The translations under genes were made by a program, and so were the position numbers. The notes under the pieces are model-generated. The model was not told where the DNA came from, made no database searches, and saw nothing but the letters and a program-made list of their open reading frames with translations. Positions 1-7,806 of a DNA stretch of 64,000 nucleotides are shown here, piece after piece. How positions within the stretch are numbered: the stretch's first letter is position 1; every line of letters begins with the position of its first letter. This DNA comes from Amycolatopsis sp. 195334CR (GTDB lineage Bacteria > Actinomycetota > Actinomycetes > Mycobacteriales > Pseudonocardiaceae): the NCBI RefSeq assembly GCF_017309385.1, contig NZ_JAFJMJ010000001.1, positions 3,596,001 through 3,660,000 on the forward strand, given 5' to 3'.

Positions 1-246
1 CTCAAGGACTCCGGCGCGCGCAACGACGTCGAGGCGGGCATGGCCAAGCTGATCGCCAGCGAGTACTGCGCCGAGGTCACCCAGGAGGCGTTCCGCATCC
101 ACGGCGGCTACGGCTACTCCAAGGAGTACGAGATCGAGCGGCTGATGCGCGAGGCCCCGTTCCTGCTGATCGGCGAGGGCACCAGCGAGATCCAGAAGAC
201 GATCATCAGCCGCGGCCTGCTCCGCGAGTACAAATCCCGAGGCTGA
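1..246 (+). CDS. Acyl-CoA dehydrogenase, C-terminal part (5' end outside window)
   Basis: The window opens inside this gene; 81 codons run to the TGA at 244-246. The frame encodes the C-terminal helical domain of an acyl-CoA dehydrogenase, the flavoenzyme that introduces the alpha,beta double bond into acyl-CoA. The family signatures HGGYGYSKEY and IGEGTSEIQ, followed by a terminal arginine-rich helix, are all present. These residues contact FAD across the subunit interface in known members. An ATG at 40 is internal, because the frame is open and homologous from base 1. Substrate chain length cannot be judged from this fragment. Confidence 0.93.
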   Translation, partial: LKDSGARNDVEAGMAKLIASEYCAEVTQEAFRIHGGYGYSKEYEIERLMREAPFLLIGEGTSEIQKTIISRGLLREYKSRG

Positions 247-316
247 TCGGGGTACCTGGTTAGCCAGGAGCGCGCGGGGTTGGCAGGATGGAGGCGTCCC
301 TCCGCGTAGAGCACAG

Positions 317-850
317 GTGATCAACTTGACCGGTCCGTTCTCCTCAGCGCGTCCCGCGCCGGGACAGCCGCGCCTGCCCACCCCGCCCACCGGCTGGCCG
401 GTGGGTTCGTACGGCACCTACGAGGAAGCCCAGAGCGCGGTCGAACACCTCGCCTCGAACGAGCTCGAGGTGCGCGACGTGACCATCGTCGGCGTGGACC
501 TGATGCTCGTCGAGCGGGTGGTCGGCAGGCTGTCCTGGGGCAAGGTGCTCGGCACCGGCGCGATTTCCGGTGCCTGGCTGGGCTTGCTGATCGGGCTGCT
601 GCTGAGCGTGTTCTCCCCGCCGGGCAGCAGCCCGGCGCCGCCGATCCTGGTCGGCCTGGCCGCCGGGGTGCTGTTCGGGCTGATCACCGCGGCGATGAGC
701 TACTCGCTGACCAAGGGCCGCCGCGACTTCTCCTCGACCAGCCAGCTGGTGGCCGGCCGGTACGACGTGCTGTGCCAGCCGCGCAACGCGGAGAAGGCGC
801 GCGACCTGCTGGCCAAGCACGCCATGCGCTCACCCGGCGCACTGGGCTGA
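317..850 (+). CDS. Two-helix membrane protein, general-stress-protein type (Rv1234-like)
   Basis: The 177-residue protein starts at GTG 317. Residues 1-35 are proline-rich. A short alpha/beta segment (GTYEEAQSAVEHL... DVTIVGVDL) resembles the N-terminal module found in YflT/general-stress-17M type proteins. Two glycine-rich hydrophobic segments follow (about residues 75-100 and 110-135), and then a basic cytosolic tail. It lies directly before lpqY-sugABC, as Rv1234 does in M. tuberculosis. A terminator hairpin follows the stop, so it is probably a separate transcript. Its biochemical role is unknown; the stress label rests on family resemblance only. Confidence 0.75.
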   Translation: MINLTGPFSSARPAPGQPRLPTPPTGWPVGSYGTYEEAQSAVEHLASNELEVRDVTIVGVDLMLVERVVGRLSWGKVLGTGAISGAWLGLLIGLLLSVFSPPGSSPAPPILVGLAAGVLFGLITAAMSYSLTKGRRDFSSTSQLVAGRYDVLCQPRNAEKARDLLAKHAMRSPGALG

Positions 851-857
851 ACGGCCC

Positions 858-879
858 CGGGGGCGAGCCCCGTTTTGTT
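858..879 (+). terminator. Rho-independent terminator after the stress-type membrane gene
   Basis: A 5-bp all-GC stem (CGGGG at 858-862 pairing with CCCCG at 868-872, loop GCGAG) is followed at once by TTTTGTT. It starts 8 bases after the TGA of the upstream gene, which is right for an intrinsic terminator. Confidence 0.65.
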
Positions 880-961
880 GCCGCTACGCTGTGCCGTTTT
901 GCTGTATACCGCAAGATTTCCCTAAGTTCAGCCTAAATCGCTGAATCGTTACGGTCATTGC

Positions 962-990
962 TTGCGGCCGGTGATCGCCGGGCATAAGTT
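962..990 (+). promoter_or_regulatory. lpqY: Candidate promoter of lpqY-sugABC
   Basis: TTGCGG (962-967) and TAAGTT (985-990) are separated by 17 bases, the ideal spacing for a housekeeping actinobacterial sigma factor. Transcription would start near 997, giving a leader of about 125 nt that contains the hairpins at 1002-1054. Inferred from sequence alone. Confidence 0.4.
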
Positions 991-1001
991 GCTGTGCACC
1001 G

Positions 1002-1054
1002 GTCGGGCCGCACGAGGCGGTCTTTCGTGCCAGCCCGACGCCATGCACGTCGGG
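1002..1054 (+). promoter_or_regulatory. lpqY leader with two mutually exclusive hairpins
   Basis: The segment GCCCGAC (1033-1039) can pair with upstream GTCGGGC (1002-1008). That stem encloses a second stem of CACGA (1011-1015) with TCGTG (1025-1029). Alternatively CCCGACG (1034-1040) can pair with downstream CGTCGGG (1048-1054) across a 7-nt loop. The two 7-bp stems cannot coexist. This is the architecture of a switch or attenuator, but no ligand class is recognised. Confidence 0.4.
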
Positions 1055-1122
1055 GTGCTGGCGTGGCTCTCCACCTCACCGCGCCTGGTGCCACCGAGCG
1101 TGCGCGCTGGGAAGGAGGCCAG

Positions 1123-2445
1123 ATGGGGAAAGCGAACGCCAGGAACCGGCGAGGACGTTCGCCCGGACGGGCGATGTCGGTTCTGGGCGCGGGGCTGATG
1201 GCCGCCGGGCTGCTCACCGCCTGCGGTTCGAGTGGCGGCCTGAAGATCAACATCTACTACGCGCCGGAGGACAACTTCCAGAAGGTTGTCGACCAGTGCA
1301 ACACCAAGGCGGGCGGTCGCTACGAGATCGTCTACAACAAACTTCCGCGTGGTGCGGACGGTCAGCGCGAGCAGATGGTGCGCCGCTTGGCCGCTGGGGA
1401 TGAGGGCCTGGACATCCTGGGCCTGGACGTGAACTGGGTGGCGGAGTTCGCCGAGGCCGGCTGGGCCGAGGAGTGGACCGGCGACAACAAGGCGCAGGCT
1501 TCGGCCGGGGTGCTGCCCGGTCCACTTGAGACGGCGACGTGGAACGGCAAGCTCTACGCCGCGCCGAAGAACACGAACGTGCAGTTGCTCTGGTACGACG
1601 ACCGGGTCACCCCGGCGCCGCCGGAGACCTGGGACCAGATGATCGACCAGGCGCTCGCGCTCAAGGCGCAGGGCAAGCCGAGCGAGATCCTGTTCACCGG
1701 CGCGCAGTACGAGGGCCTGGTGGTCATCTACAACACGCTGGTCGAGTCGGCGGGCGGGCGGATCCTGTCCGAGGACGGCAAATCCGTGGTGATGGACGAG
1801 GGCGCGGTCAAGGCGCTGGAGATCCTCAAGCGGGTGACCTCGTCGGGCATCACCAACGCCTCGCTGACCAACCAGAAGGAGGACGAGGTCCGCCAGCAGT
1901 TCCAGCGCGGCACCGGCGCCTTCGAGCTGAACTGGCCGTTCGTCTACCCCTCCTACAAGAAGGAGAAGCCGGACGACCTGGCGCACTTCAAGTGGGCCAC
2001 CTACCCGTCGGTGGTGCCGGGCCAGCCCGCGCGCACCACGATCGGTGGGTACGACCTGGCGGTCAGCACCGCGTCGCAGCACAAGCCGGAGGCGTTCGAA
2101 GCCGCGCTTTGCCTGCGCAGCCCGGAAAGCCAGAAGTTCTCCGCGCTGAACGACGGCGTGCCGCCGACGCTGGAGGCGCTCTACACCGACACCACGCCAC
2201 TGGACCCGGGCAAGCCGGCCGGGGACGACAACCCGAGCATGGACACGCAGTACCCGATGCGGGAGACCATTCTCGAGGCGCTGAAGAACGCCGCGGTCCG
2301 TCCGCTGACCCCGGCGTACCAGAACCTGTCGACGGTGATGTCCAAGGTGCTGTCGCCGCCGTCGGCGATCGATCCGCAGGCCACCGCGGAGGAACTGCGC
2401 AAGCAGCTCGCCGACGCACTCGAGTCGAAGGGAGTGATCCCGTGA
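1123..2445 (+). CDS. lpqY: LpqY, lipoprotein that binds trehalose for the SugABC importer
   Basis: This 440-residue extracellular solute-binding lipoprotein captures trehalose for the ABC importer encoded just downstream. Start ATG 1123 is chosen because GAAGGAGG (1111-1118) precedes it at good spacing and it gives a twin-basic N-terminus, a hydrophobic segment and the lipobox LLTAC (acylated Cys about residue 31). Segments such as LGLDVNWVAEFAEAGWA, KLYAAPKNTNVQLLWY and ELNWPFVYPS match mycobacterial LpqY closely. The TGA overlaps the GTG of sugA by 4 nt, so the two are coupled. In mycobacteria the system recycles trehalose released during cell-envelope mycolate transfer; that role here is inferred. 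Confidence 0.92.
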   Translation: MGKANARNRRGRSPGRAMSVLGAGLMAAGLLTACGSSGGLKINIYYAPEDNFQKVVDQCNTKAGGRYEIVYNKLPRGADGQREQMVRRLAAGDEGLDILGLDVNWVAEFAEAGWAEEWTGDNKAQASAGVLPGPLETATWNGKLYAAPKNTNVQLLWYDDRVTPAPPETWDQMIDQALALKAQGKPSEILFTGAQYEGLVVIYNTLVESAGGRILSEDGKSVVMDEGAVKALEILKRVTSSGITNASLTNQKEDEVRQQFQRGTGAFELNWPFVYPSYKKEKPDDLAHFKWATYPSVVPGQPARTTIGGYDLAVSTASQHKPEAFEAALCLRSPESQKFSALNDGVPPTLEALYTDTTPLDPGKPAGDDNPSMDTQYPMRETILEALKNAAVRPLTPAYQNLSTVMSKVLSPPSAIDPQATAEELRKQLADALESKGVIP

Positions 2446-3395
2446 CCGTCGCCGAACCAGCGGCGCCCGCGGCGACCGCCGTCAACGGTGGTAAACGCGG
2501 GAAGCCCCCGTTGAGCGAAGGCAAGAAGGCGGAACGGCGGCTCGGGCTGCTGCTCTGCGCCCCGGCCGCGCTGGTGATGATCGCGGTCACCGGCTGGCCG
2601 ATCATCTACTCGGTCTGGCTTTCCCTGCAGCGCTACGACCTCCGCTTCCCCGGGCAGCAGGAGTTCGTCGGCCTGGACAACTACGTCGCGGTGCTGACGA
2701 ACTCCTACTGGTGGACCTCGTTCGGGACCACCATGTTGCTCACCGTGGTGTCGGTGGCGATCGAGCTGGTGCTCGGCATGGGACTGGCGCTGATCATGCA
2801 CCGCACGCTGGTCGCCCGCGGCCTGGTGCGCACGGTTTCGCTGATCCCGTACGGCATCGTCACCGTGGTGGCGGCGTTCTCGTGGTACTACGCGTGGACG
2901 CCGGAGACCGGTTACCTGGCCAACCTGATCGCGCCGGAGTCGGCGCTGCTGACCGAGCGGCTGCCGTCGCTGGCCATCATCGTGCTGGCCGAGGTGTGGA
3001 AGACCACGCCGTTCATGGCGCTGCTGCTGATGGCCGGGCTGGCGCTGGTGCCGGACGACCTGCTCAAGGCCGCGTCGATGGACGGGGCGAGCGCGTGGCA
3101 GCGGTTCACCAAGGTGATGCTGCCGGTGATGAAGCCGGCCATCCTGGTCGCGCTGCTGTTCCGCACGCTGGACGCGTTCCGCATCTTCGACAACATCTTC
3201 GTGCTGACCAACGGCGCGCAGGACACGTCGTCGGTGTCGATGCAGACCTACAACAACCTGATCAAGGGGCTGAACCTCGGTATCGGATCCACGATGGCCG
3301 TGCTGATCTTCCTCACCGTGGCCATCATCGCCTTCATCTTCATCAAGGTGTTCGGCACCGCGGCGCCGGGCAGTGATCCGGGAGGTAAGCGCTGA
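2442..3395 (+). CDS. sugA: SugA, inner-membrane permease of the trehalose ABC importer
   Basis: This 317-residue MalF-type permease starts at GTG 2442 inside the lpqY stop region (GTGA overlap). A hydrophilic N-terminus of about 40 residues precedes six predicted membrane segments. The EAA loop that docks on the ATPase is recognisable as [35 protein letters not shown] segment is typical of SugA/UgpA-like proteins. It is expected to form the channel as a heterodimer with SugB. The stop overlaps the sugB ATG (ATGA at 3393-3397). Confidence 0.92.
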   Translation: MTVAEPAAPAATAVNGGKRGKPPLSEGKKAERRLGLLLCAPAALVMIAVTGWPIIYSVWLSLQRYDLRFPGQQEFVGLDNYVAVLTNSYWWTSFGTTMLLTVVSVAIELVLGMGLALIMHRTLVARGLVRTVSLIPYGIVTVVAAFSWYYAWTPETGYLANLIAPESALLTERLPSLAIIVLAEVWKTTPFMALLLMAGLALVPDDLLKAASMDGASAWQRFTKVMLPVMKPAILVALLFRTLDAFRIFDNIFVLTNGAQDTSSVSMQTYNNLIKGLNLGIGSTMAVLIFLTVAIIAFIFIKVFGTAAPGSDPGGKR

Positions 3396-4237
3396 TGGTC
3401 ATGGGAGGTGCGGCCACCGGTGGCCGCAAGCTCAAGTGGACCCTGATCGACATCGTGGTGGTGGTCTACGCGCTGTTCCCGGTGCTGTGGATCGTGTCGC
3501 TGTCGTTCAAGAGCAAGGAAACCCTGGCGGACGGCAGTTTCATCCCGACCGAGTGGACCCTGCAGAACTACGCCGACATCTTCGCCACCACGGAGTTCAT
3601 CCGGGCGCTGGTCAACTCGATCGGCATCGCGATCATCGCCACGCTGATCGCGGTGGTGCTCGGCACGATGGCGGCCTACGCGATCGCGCGGCTGGACTTC
3701 CCCGGCAAGCAGCTGCTGGTCGGGGTCTCGCTGCTGATCGCGATGTTCCCGCAGGTCTCGCTGGTCACCCCGCTGTTCAACATCGAGCGCGAGCTCGGCC
3801 TGTTCGACACCTGGCCGGGGCTGATCCTGCCCTACATCACCTTCGCGCTGCCGCTGGCGATCTACACGCTGTCGGCGTTCTTCCGGGAGATCCCCTGGGA
3901 ACTGGAGAAGGCGGCGAAGATGGACGGGGCGACGCCGGCCCAGGCGTTCCGCCGGGTGATCGCGCCGCTGGCCGCGCCCGGGGTGTTCACCACCGCGATC
4001 CTGGTGTTCATCTTCTGCTGGAACGACTTCCTGTTCGCCATCTCGCTGACCTCGACCGAGGCCTCGCGCACGGTCCCGGCGGCGTTGTCGTTCTTCACCG
4101 GTTCCTCGCAGTTCGAGGACCCCACGGGCACGATCTCCGCGGCGGCCGTGGTGATCACCGTGCCGATCATCCTGTTCGTGTTGTTCTTCCAGCGTCGCAT
4201 CGTGGCGGGGCTGACCTCCGGCGCCGTTAAGGGGTAA
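3395..4237 (+). CDS. sugB: SugB, second permease of the trehalose ABC importer
   Basis: This 280-residue MalG-type permease starts at ATG 3395, overlapping the sugA stop. It has six predicted membrane helices, the EAA motif [20 protein letters not shown], and the C-terminal [20 protein letters not shown] tail characteristic of the MalG/SugB family. It pairs with SugA, and SugC is encoded 8 nt downstream. Length and motif order agree with mycobacterial SugB, so a trehalose role is inferred from the whole operon rather than from this subunit alone. Confidence 0.92.
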   Translation: MVMGGAATGGRKLKWTLIDIVVVVYALFPVLWIVSLSFKSKETLADGSFIPTEWTLQNYADIFATTEFIRALVNSIGIAIIATLIAVVLGTMAAYAIARLDFPGKQLLVGVSLLIAMFPQVSLVTPLFNIERELGLFDTWPGLILPYITFALPLAIYTLSAFFREIPWELEKAAKMDGATPAQAFRRVIAPLAAPGVFTTAILVFIFCWNDFLFAISLTSTEASRTVPAALSFFTGSSQFEDPTGTISAAAVVITVPIILFVLFFQRRIVAGLTSGAVKG

Positions 4238-4245
4238 GTGCGGAA

Positions 4246-5427
4246 ATGGCTGAGATAGTTCTCGAGAACGTGAGCAAGCGCTACCCCGACGGAGCGCTCG
4301 CGGTGTCCGAGGTCAACCTGGAGATCGCCGACGGCGAGTTCATCATCCTGGTCGGCCCGTCCGGCTGCGGGAAGTCCACCACGCTGAACATGGTGGCGGG
4401 ACTGGAGGACATCTCCTCCGGTGAGCTGCGCATCGACGGCCAGCGCGTCAACGAGAAGGCACCGAAGGACCGCGACATCGCCATGGTGTTCCAGTCCTAC
4501 GCGCTCTACCCGCACATGAGCGTGCGGGAGAACATGGCCTTCCCGCTGCGACTGGCCAAAGTGGACGACGCGACGGTCAAGTCCAAGGTGGACGAAGCAG
4601 CGCGGATCCTGGACCTGACCCAGCACCTGGACCGCAAGCCGGCCAACCTCTCCGGTGGCCAGCGCCAGCGGGTGGCGATGGGCCGGGCGATCGTGCGCAG
4701 CCCCAAGGCGTTCCTGATGGACGAGCCGCTGTCCAACCTGGACGCCAAGCTGCGCGGGCAGATGCGGACCTCGGTGTCCAAGCTGCAGAAGCAGCTGGGC
4801 ACCACCACCCTCTACGTGACGCACGACCAGACCGAGGCGATGACCCTTGGTGACCGGGTCGTCGTGCTGCGGGGTGGGTACGTGCAGCAGATCGGGTCAC
4901 CGCAGTTCCTCTACGACAACCCGGCGAACCTCTTCGTGGCCGGGTTCATCGGCTCCCCGTCGATGAACTTCGTACCGGCCACACTGGAGAACGGGGCTTT
5001 GCAGACCCCGTTCGGCGAGGTTGCGTTGAGTGACCGCGTGCGGCAGCTGGTCGAGGCCTCCGACGGCGGCCGCGAGGTCATCGCCGGTGTCCGGCCGGAG
5101 CACTTCGAAGACGCCGCGCTGCTCGACGACGCCCAGAAGAGCGGCGGCGTCACCTTCACCGCGACGGTGGACGTGCTGGAGTCGATGGGCTCGGAGAAGT
5201 ACGCCCACTTCTCGGTCGAGGGTTCGGAGGCGACCTCTTCGGACCTGGCCGACCTGGCCGCCGACAGCGGCTCGGCGGACGTCCCGGACAGCGGCTCGGC
5301 GATCGTCACTCGGTTGTCGGCGTCTTCGGGTGCGAAGGAGGGGGAGCCGCTTGACATTTGGTTCGATGCGGACAAGGTGCAGATCTTTGATCCGTCGTCG
5401 GGGAAGAACCTGACTTACGCTGGTTGA
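4246..5427 (+). CDS. sugC: SugC, ATPase of the trehalose ABC importer
   Basis: The 393-residue protein has exactly the length of M. tuberculosis SugC. All nucleotide-binding motifs are present: Walker A GPSGCGKST (about residues 37-45), Q-loop at VFQSYALYPHM, signature LSGGQRQRVAMGRA, Walker B FLMDEPLSNLDAKLR and switch histidine in YVTHDQTEA. A C-terminal MalK-type OB/TOBE regulatory domain follows, including GVRPEHFEDAA. It powers the SugAB channel from the cytoplasm. An acidic Ser/Asp-rich stretch near residues 325-350 looks like a loop insertion. A terminator hairpin follows, which makes this the last gene of the operon. Confidence 0.93.
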   Translation: MAEIVLENVSKRYPDGALAVSEVNLEIADGEFIILVGPSGCGKSTTLNMVAGLEDISSGELRIDGQRVNEKAPKDRDIAMVFQSYALYPHMSVRENMAFPLRLAKVDDATVKSKVDEAARILDLTQHLDRKPANLSGGQRQRVAMGRAIVRSPKAFLMDEPLSNLDAKLRGQMRTSVSKLQKQLGTTTLYVTHDQTEAMTLGDRVVVLRGGYVQQIGSPQFLYDNPANLFVAGFIGSPSMNFVPATLENGALQTPFGEVALSDRVRQLVEASDGGREVIAGVRPEHFEDAALLDDAQKSGGVTFTATVDVLESMGSEKYAHFSVEGSEATSSDLADLAADSGSADVPDSGSAIVTRLSASSGAKEGEPLDIWFDADKVQIFDPSSGKNLTYAG

Positions 5428-5434
5428 GGTTTGG

Positions 5435-5456
5435 CTGGGGGCCACCCCGGTTTTTT
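5435..5456 (+). terminator. Intrinsic terminator of lpqY-sugABC, first module of repeat element A
   Basis: A 6-bp stem (5435-5440 with 5445-5450, including one G-T wobble pair) around a GCCA tetraloop is followed by six T residues (5451-5456). It starts 8 bases after the sugC stop. The same hairpin plus T-run recurs at 21861-21879. Confidence 0.65.
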
Positions 5457-5735
5457 AGTGTGACTACGGCGAAGGCCGGTTGGTCAAGGCGGGAAAGATG
5501 CCTTGACCAACCGGCCTTCGCCGTGTTTTGGGCTTTGGACCGGGGATGGGGAGGGATGGGTGGGCAGGTGGTTCTGTTTTGTGTCCGGCTGCCGGTTGGT
5601 GCCGGCTGGTAGTCGGTTGGTTCCGTCTTGTGCCCGGCTGCCGGTTGGTGCCCGTCCGGTTGTCGGTTGGGCTGAGTGCTGTGAATGTGGCATTGGCTGC
5701 GAAATCCGCTGTGAAAGCCACATTCACTGCAACGG
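5457..5735. repeat. Composite intergenic repeat element, copy A
   Basis: This gene-free stretch between convergent genes is one copy of a modular element also present at 21880-22160. Modules in order: a perfect 25-bp inverted repeat (5466-5490 with 5500-5524, loop GGGAAAGAT) followed by a T-rich run; a G-run cluster at 5542-5564 with four or more runs of three or more G; two 19-nt direct repeats (5585-5603 and 5634-5652) within GGTTGG-rich sequence; and an 11-bp inverted repeat GTGAATGTGGC (5681-5691 with 5717-5727). It ends 8 bases before the stop of the minus-strand ParB-like gene. No coding sequence is supported here. Confidence 0.8.
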
Positions 5736-6575
5736 CTAGCGGCGGGTGCGTAGGGTTTCGATGACCTCGTCGTCCCAGCGGTGGGTGCGGATGAGCCGGT
5801 ACCGCTCCCCGGCCACCCACATGTACGCCTCCGCTTCCGTCCGGCCGCGGATCAGGTCGGCCTGGTGCAGCATCCGCACCACCGGCTCGTACTCCTCGGC
5901 GAACCACCGCGCGGCGATCGTCGGGCGATCGAGGAAAGTTCCTTCGTCCTGCATCAGGCGGAAGCCCCACGCTTCCACGTGCTCGCCCAGCTCCGCGTAA
6001 TCCCACGGATCCGTGACCAGCACCGACGCCCGCGCCTGGCCGGTCAGCGGGACCCGCTCCAGGAAGATGCGCCGGTAGTCCTTGACGATCAGGTCACCGC
6101 GGTACCGGATGCCCGCCGGGTCCAGTTTGGTCCTGACCTCCGTCACCTGCGCGTCGATCGTGCCGAGACCCATCGCGTGTGCCACCGACACCCGGTGGTG
6201 GCCGTCGATGATGAAGTGCAGTTCCCCGATCCGGTACACCTCGATCGGCGGGATGCTCTCGCCGCGCCGGGCCGCCAGTGCCAGCCGTTCCCAGCGTTCG
6301 CGCACGCGGCCCGAGGTGGGGCGGAAGCGGCGGTCGAAGTCCCGGCCGCGGTCGACACTGCCCACAATGGACGAAAGCTGGATCACCCTCGACCCGATCC
6401 GCCGCTCGCCCACCCAGCCGAGTGCGTCCACCACCTCGTGGAACGGCAGCATGATGTTGACGTCGTCGGGCTCGCGGCGGAGCCAGTTCGCCAACCGCGA
6501 GAGCACCTGCCGCCGCCGGGCGCGGAGGAAGTCGCTTTCCGCGTCGGCCCTCGGGAAACCCGTGTCACCCTTCAT
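5736..6575 (-). CDS. ParB/sulfiredoxin-fold protein, stand-alone
   Basis: This 279-residue protein has a ParB-like N-terminal fold in its central part, with IPPIEVYRIGELHFIIDGHHR and VSVAHAMG as the signature (roughly residues 132-160). It lacks a recognisable helix-turn-helix and the GERR-type CTP-binding motif of true chromosome-partition ParB; the signature reads DGHHRVS. It may therefore be a ParB-fold nucleotide- or nucleic-acid-acting enzyme rather than a partition protein. Its ATG overlaps the stop of the metallophosphoesterase gene by 4 nt, so the two are translationally coupled and perhaps act on a common substrate (inference). It is the last gene of the minus-strand group that begins with corA. 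Confidence 0.7.
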   Translation of the reverse strand: MKGDTGFPRADAESDFLRARRRQVLSRLANWLRREPDDVNIMLPFHEVVDALGWVGERRIGSRVIQLSSIVGSVDRGRDFDRRFRPTSGRVRERWERLALAARRGESIPPIEVYRIGELHFIIDGHHRVSVAHAMGLGTIDAQVTEVRTKLDPAGIRYRGDLIVKDYRRIFLERVPLTGQARASVLVTDPWDYAELGEHVEAWGFRLMQDEGTFLDRPTIAARWFAEEYEPVVRMLHQADLIRGRTEAEAYMWVAGERYRLIRTHRWDDEVIETLRTRR

Positions 6576-7234
6576 CGCCCCACCCCTTCGAAGGAAATGA
6601 TGTGGTACCCGACCACGTTGCGCACCACGGTTTCCCCGATGCGCCGGTCGGGCGTCGGCTCGCCGTGCGGGTGGATGTGCCCGTGCAGCAACCAGCGCGG
6701 CGCGAGCTTCTCGGTGGTGCGGTGCAGGCAGTCGAAACCGTGGTGCGCCGGGTCTTCCCGGTCGCCGAGGTGTCGGGGCGGGGAGTGCGTCAGCAGGACG
6801 TCGACCCCACGGCCGTCACGACGGCGGCGCCGCGCCGCCCGGCGCACCAGCCGCCGGGCGCGGCGCGCCTGCTGCGCCTGCGTCCACTGGTTCGGACCTT
6901 CGTTGTACCGGACCGAACCACCGAGCCCGGCGATCCGCAGACCGCACACGTCGACCACCCGCCCGTCCGCGTTCACCCCACCGGCCGGGCCGGGCCAGTG
7001 CGCCGGGAAACCGTCCCGCATGGACAGACCTCCGTACCTGGTGAAGCCGGACAGCTCCGGATCGTGGTTGCCGGGCACGAAAACGCACGGCCGATCCAGC
7101 GCGTTGGCCAGGAATTCCAGGTAGTCGAACGGCAGATCACCGGCACCCAGGATGAGGTCGACGGCCAGCCCGCCGGTCGCGCCGGCCCACAGCCGCTCGT
7201 CCACCTCGTCGGCCACCACCAGCGCGCGGAGCAT
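6572..7234 (-). CDS. Metallophosphoesterase of the calcineurin-like fold
   Basis: The 220-residue protein shows the metal-binding blocks of calcineurin-like phosphoesterases in order: LGAGDLP (motif II), PGNHDPEL (motif III, GNHD), LLTHSPP (motif IV) and LHGHIHPHG (motif V, GHxH). Motif I is atypical: the N-terminus reads VVADEVDE, so the usual D-x-H histidine is absent. The protein is probably cytosolic and hydrolyses a phosphodiester or phosphomonoester that is not identifiable here. It overlaps the downstream ParB-like gene by 4 nt and is 24 nt from the hypothetical gene upstream, which suggests one operon. Confidence 0.8.
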   Translation of the reverse strand: MLRALVVADEVDERLWAGATGGLAVDLILGAGDLPFDYLEFLANALDRPCVFVPGNHDPELSGFTRYGGLSMRDGFPAHWPGPAGGVNADGRVVDVCGLRIAGLGGSVRYNEGPNQWTQAQQARRARRLVRRAARRRRRDGRGVDVLLTHSPPRHLGDREDPAHHGFDCLHRTTEKLAPRWLLHGHIHPHGEPTPDRRIGETVVRNVVGYHIISFEGVGR

Positions 7235-7258
7235 GCGCCCAGCCTACGACAGCGGCAC

Positions 7259-7654
7259 TCACGGCACCGGCGGCGAGAACCCGGCGGTCCACCGCCCGTC
7301 GCTCTCCTTGACCGCCAGCGCGTAGCTGAACGGGGCGCCGTCGCCCAGTTCCGCTTCCACCACGGCGAGTTCACCCCGCAGCACCACCCGCACGTCGTGC
7401 ACCCCGGCGGTGCCGAGGTCCTCGACATAGGACCGGGCGAAGCTCTCCCGGTCGGCCTGCGGGTAGTCCAGCAGGTCGGCGAGCCCGGCGGCGTCGCGGT
7501 CGTTCAGCGTGGCGGCCAGCCTGCCGCGCAACTGCTCGGCCGAATCGGCACCCGGGTCCGGTTCGGTCGCGACCAGCGTGGTGAGGTACCCGAACCACAC
7601 CACGGTCAACGCCACCGCGCCGGACAGGACCAGCCGCCGCCGGGTGAACTTCAC
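7259..7654 (-). CDS. Membrane-anchored extracytoplasmic hypothetical protein
   Basis: The 131-residue protein starts at GTG 7654, which overlaps the stop of the 38-residue ORF (GTGA). A single N-terminal helix (about residues 9-30, after KFTRRR) is a signal anchor. The rest looks like a small NTF2-like or lumazine-type accessory domain: a helix with QLRGRLAATLNDRDAAGLA, then strands ending in FSYALAVKES. I recognise no named family. The position between a membrane microprotein and a phosphoesterase, downstream of corA, suggests a cell-surface accessory role (inference only). Confidence 0.65.
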   Translation of the reverse strand: MKFTRRRLVLSGAVALTVVWFGYLTTLVATEPDPGADSAEQLRGRLAATLNDRDAAGLADLLDYPQADRESFARSYVEDLGTAGVHDVRVVLRGELAVVEAELGDGAPFSYALAVKESDGRWTAGFSPPVP

Positions 7655-7767
7655 TGCGCCCCGTGGGCGAAGTCGGGGTTCTTGGCGATGATCGCGATCA
7701 CCACGATCAGCCAGGACAGGGACAGGGCCAGCGCCCAGAACTTGAGGTTGGTCAGCAGCCGGACCAC
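7651..7767 (-). CDS. 38-residue single-pass membrane microprotein downstream of corA
   Basis: A short frame starts at GTG 7767, preceded on the minus strand by GAGGAGG (7780-7774) at normal spacing, and ends at TGA 7653-7651 inside the start of the next gene. The product opens MVRLLTNLKFWALALS, has a strongly hydrophobic core of about 17 residues (LSLSWLIVVIAIIA) and a short polar C-terminus (KNPDFAHGAQ). The good ribosome-binding site, the 4-nt stop/start overlap with the next gene and the 39-nt gap to corA all support a real gene. Microproteins of this shape commonly modulate transporters. A link to CorA is inference. Confidence 0.7.
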   Translation of the reverse strand: MVRLLTNLKFWALALSLSWLIVVIAIIAKNPDFAHGAQ

Positions 7768-7806
7768 GATAAACCTCCTCGAGGATTCACGGGAAGAGAA
7801 GATGAC

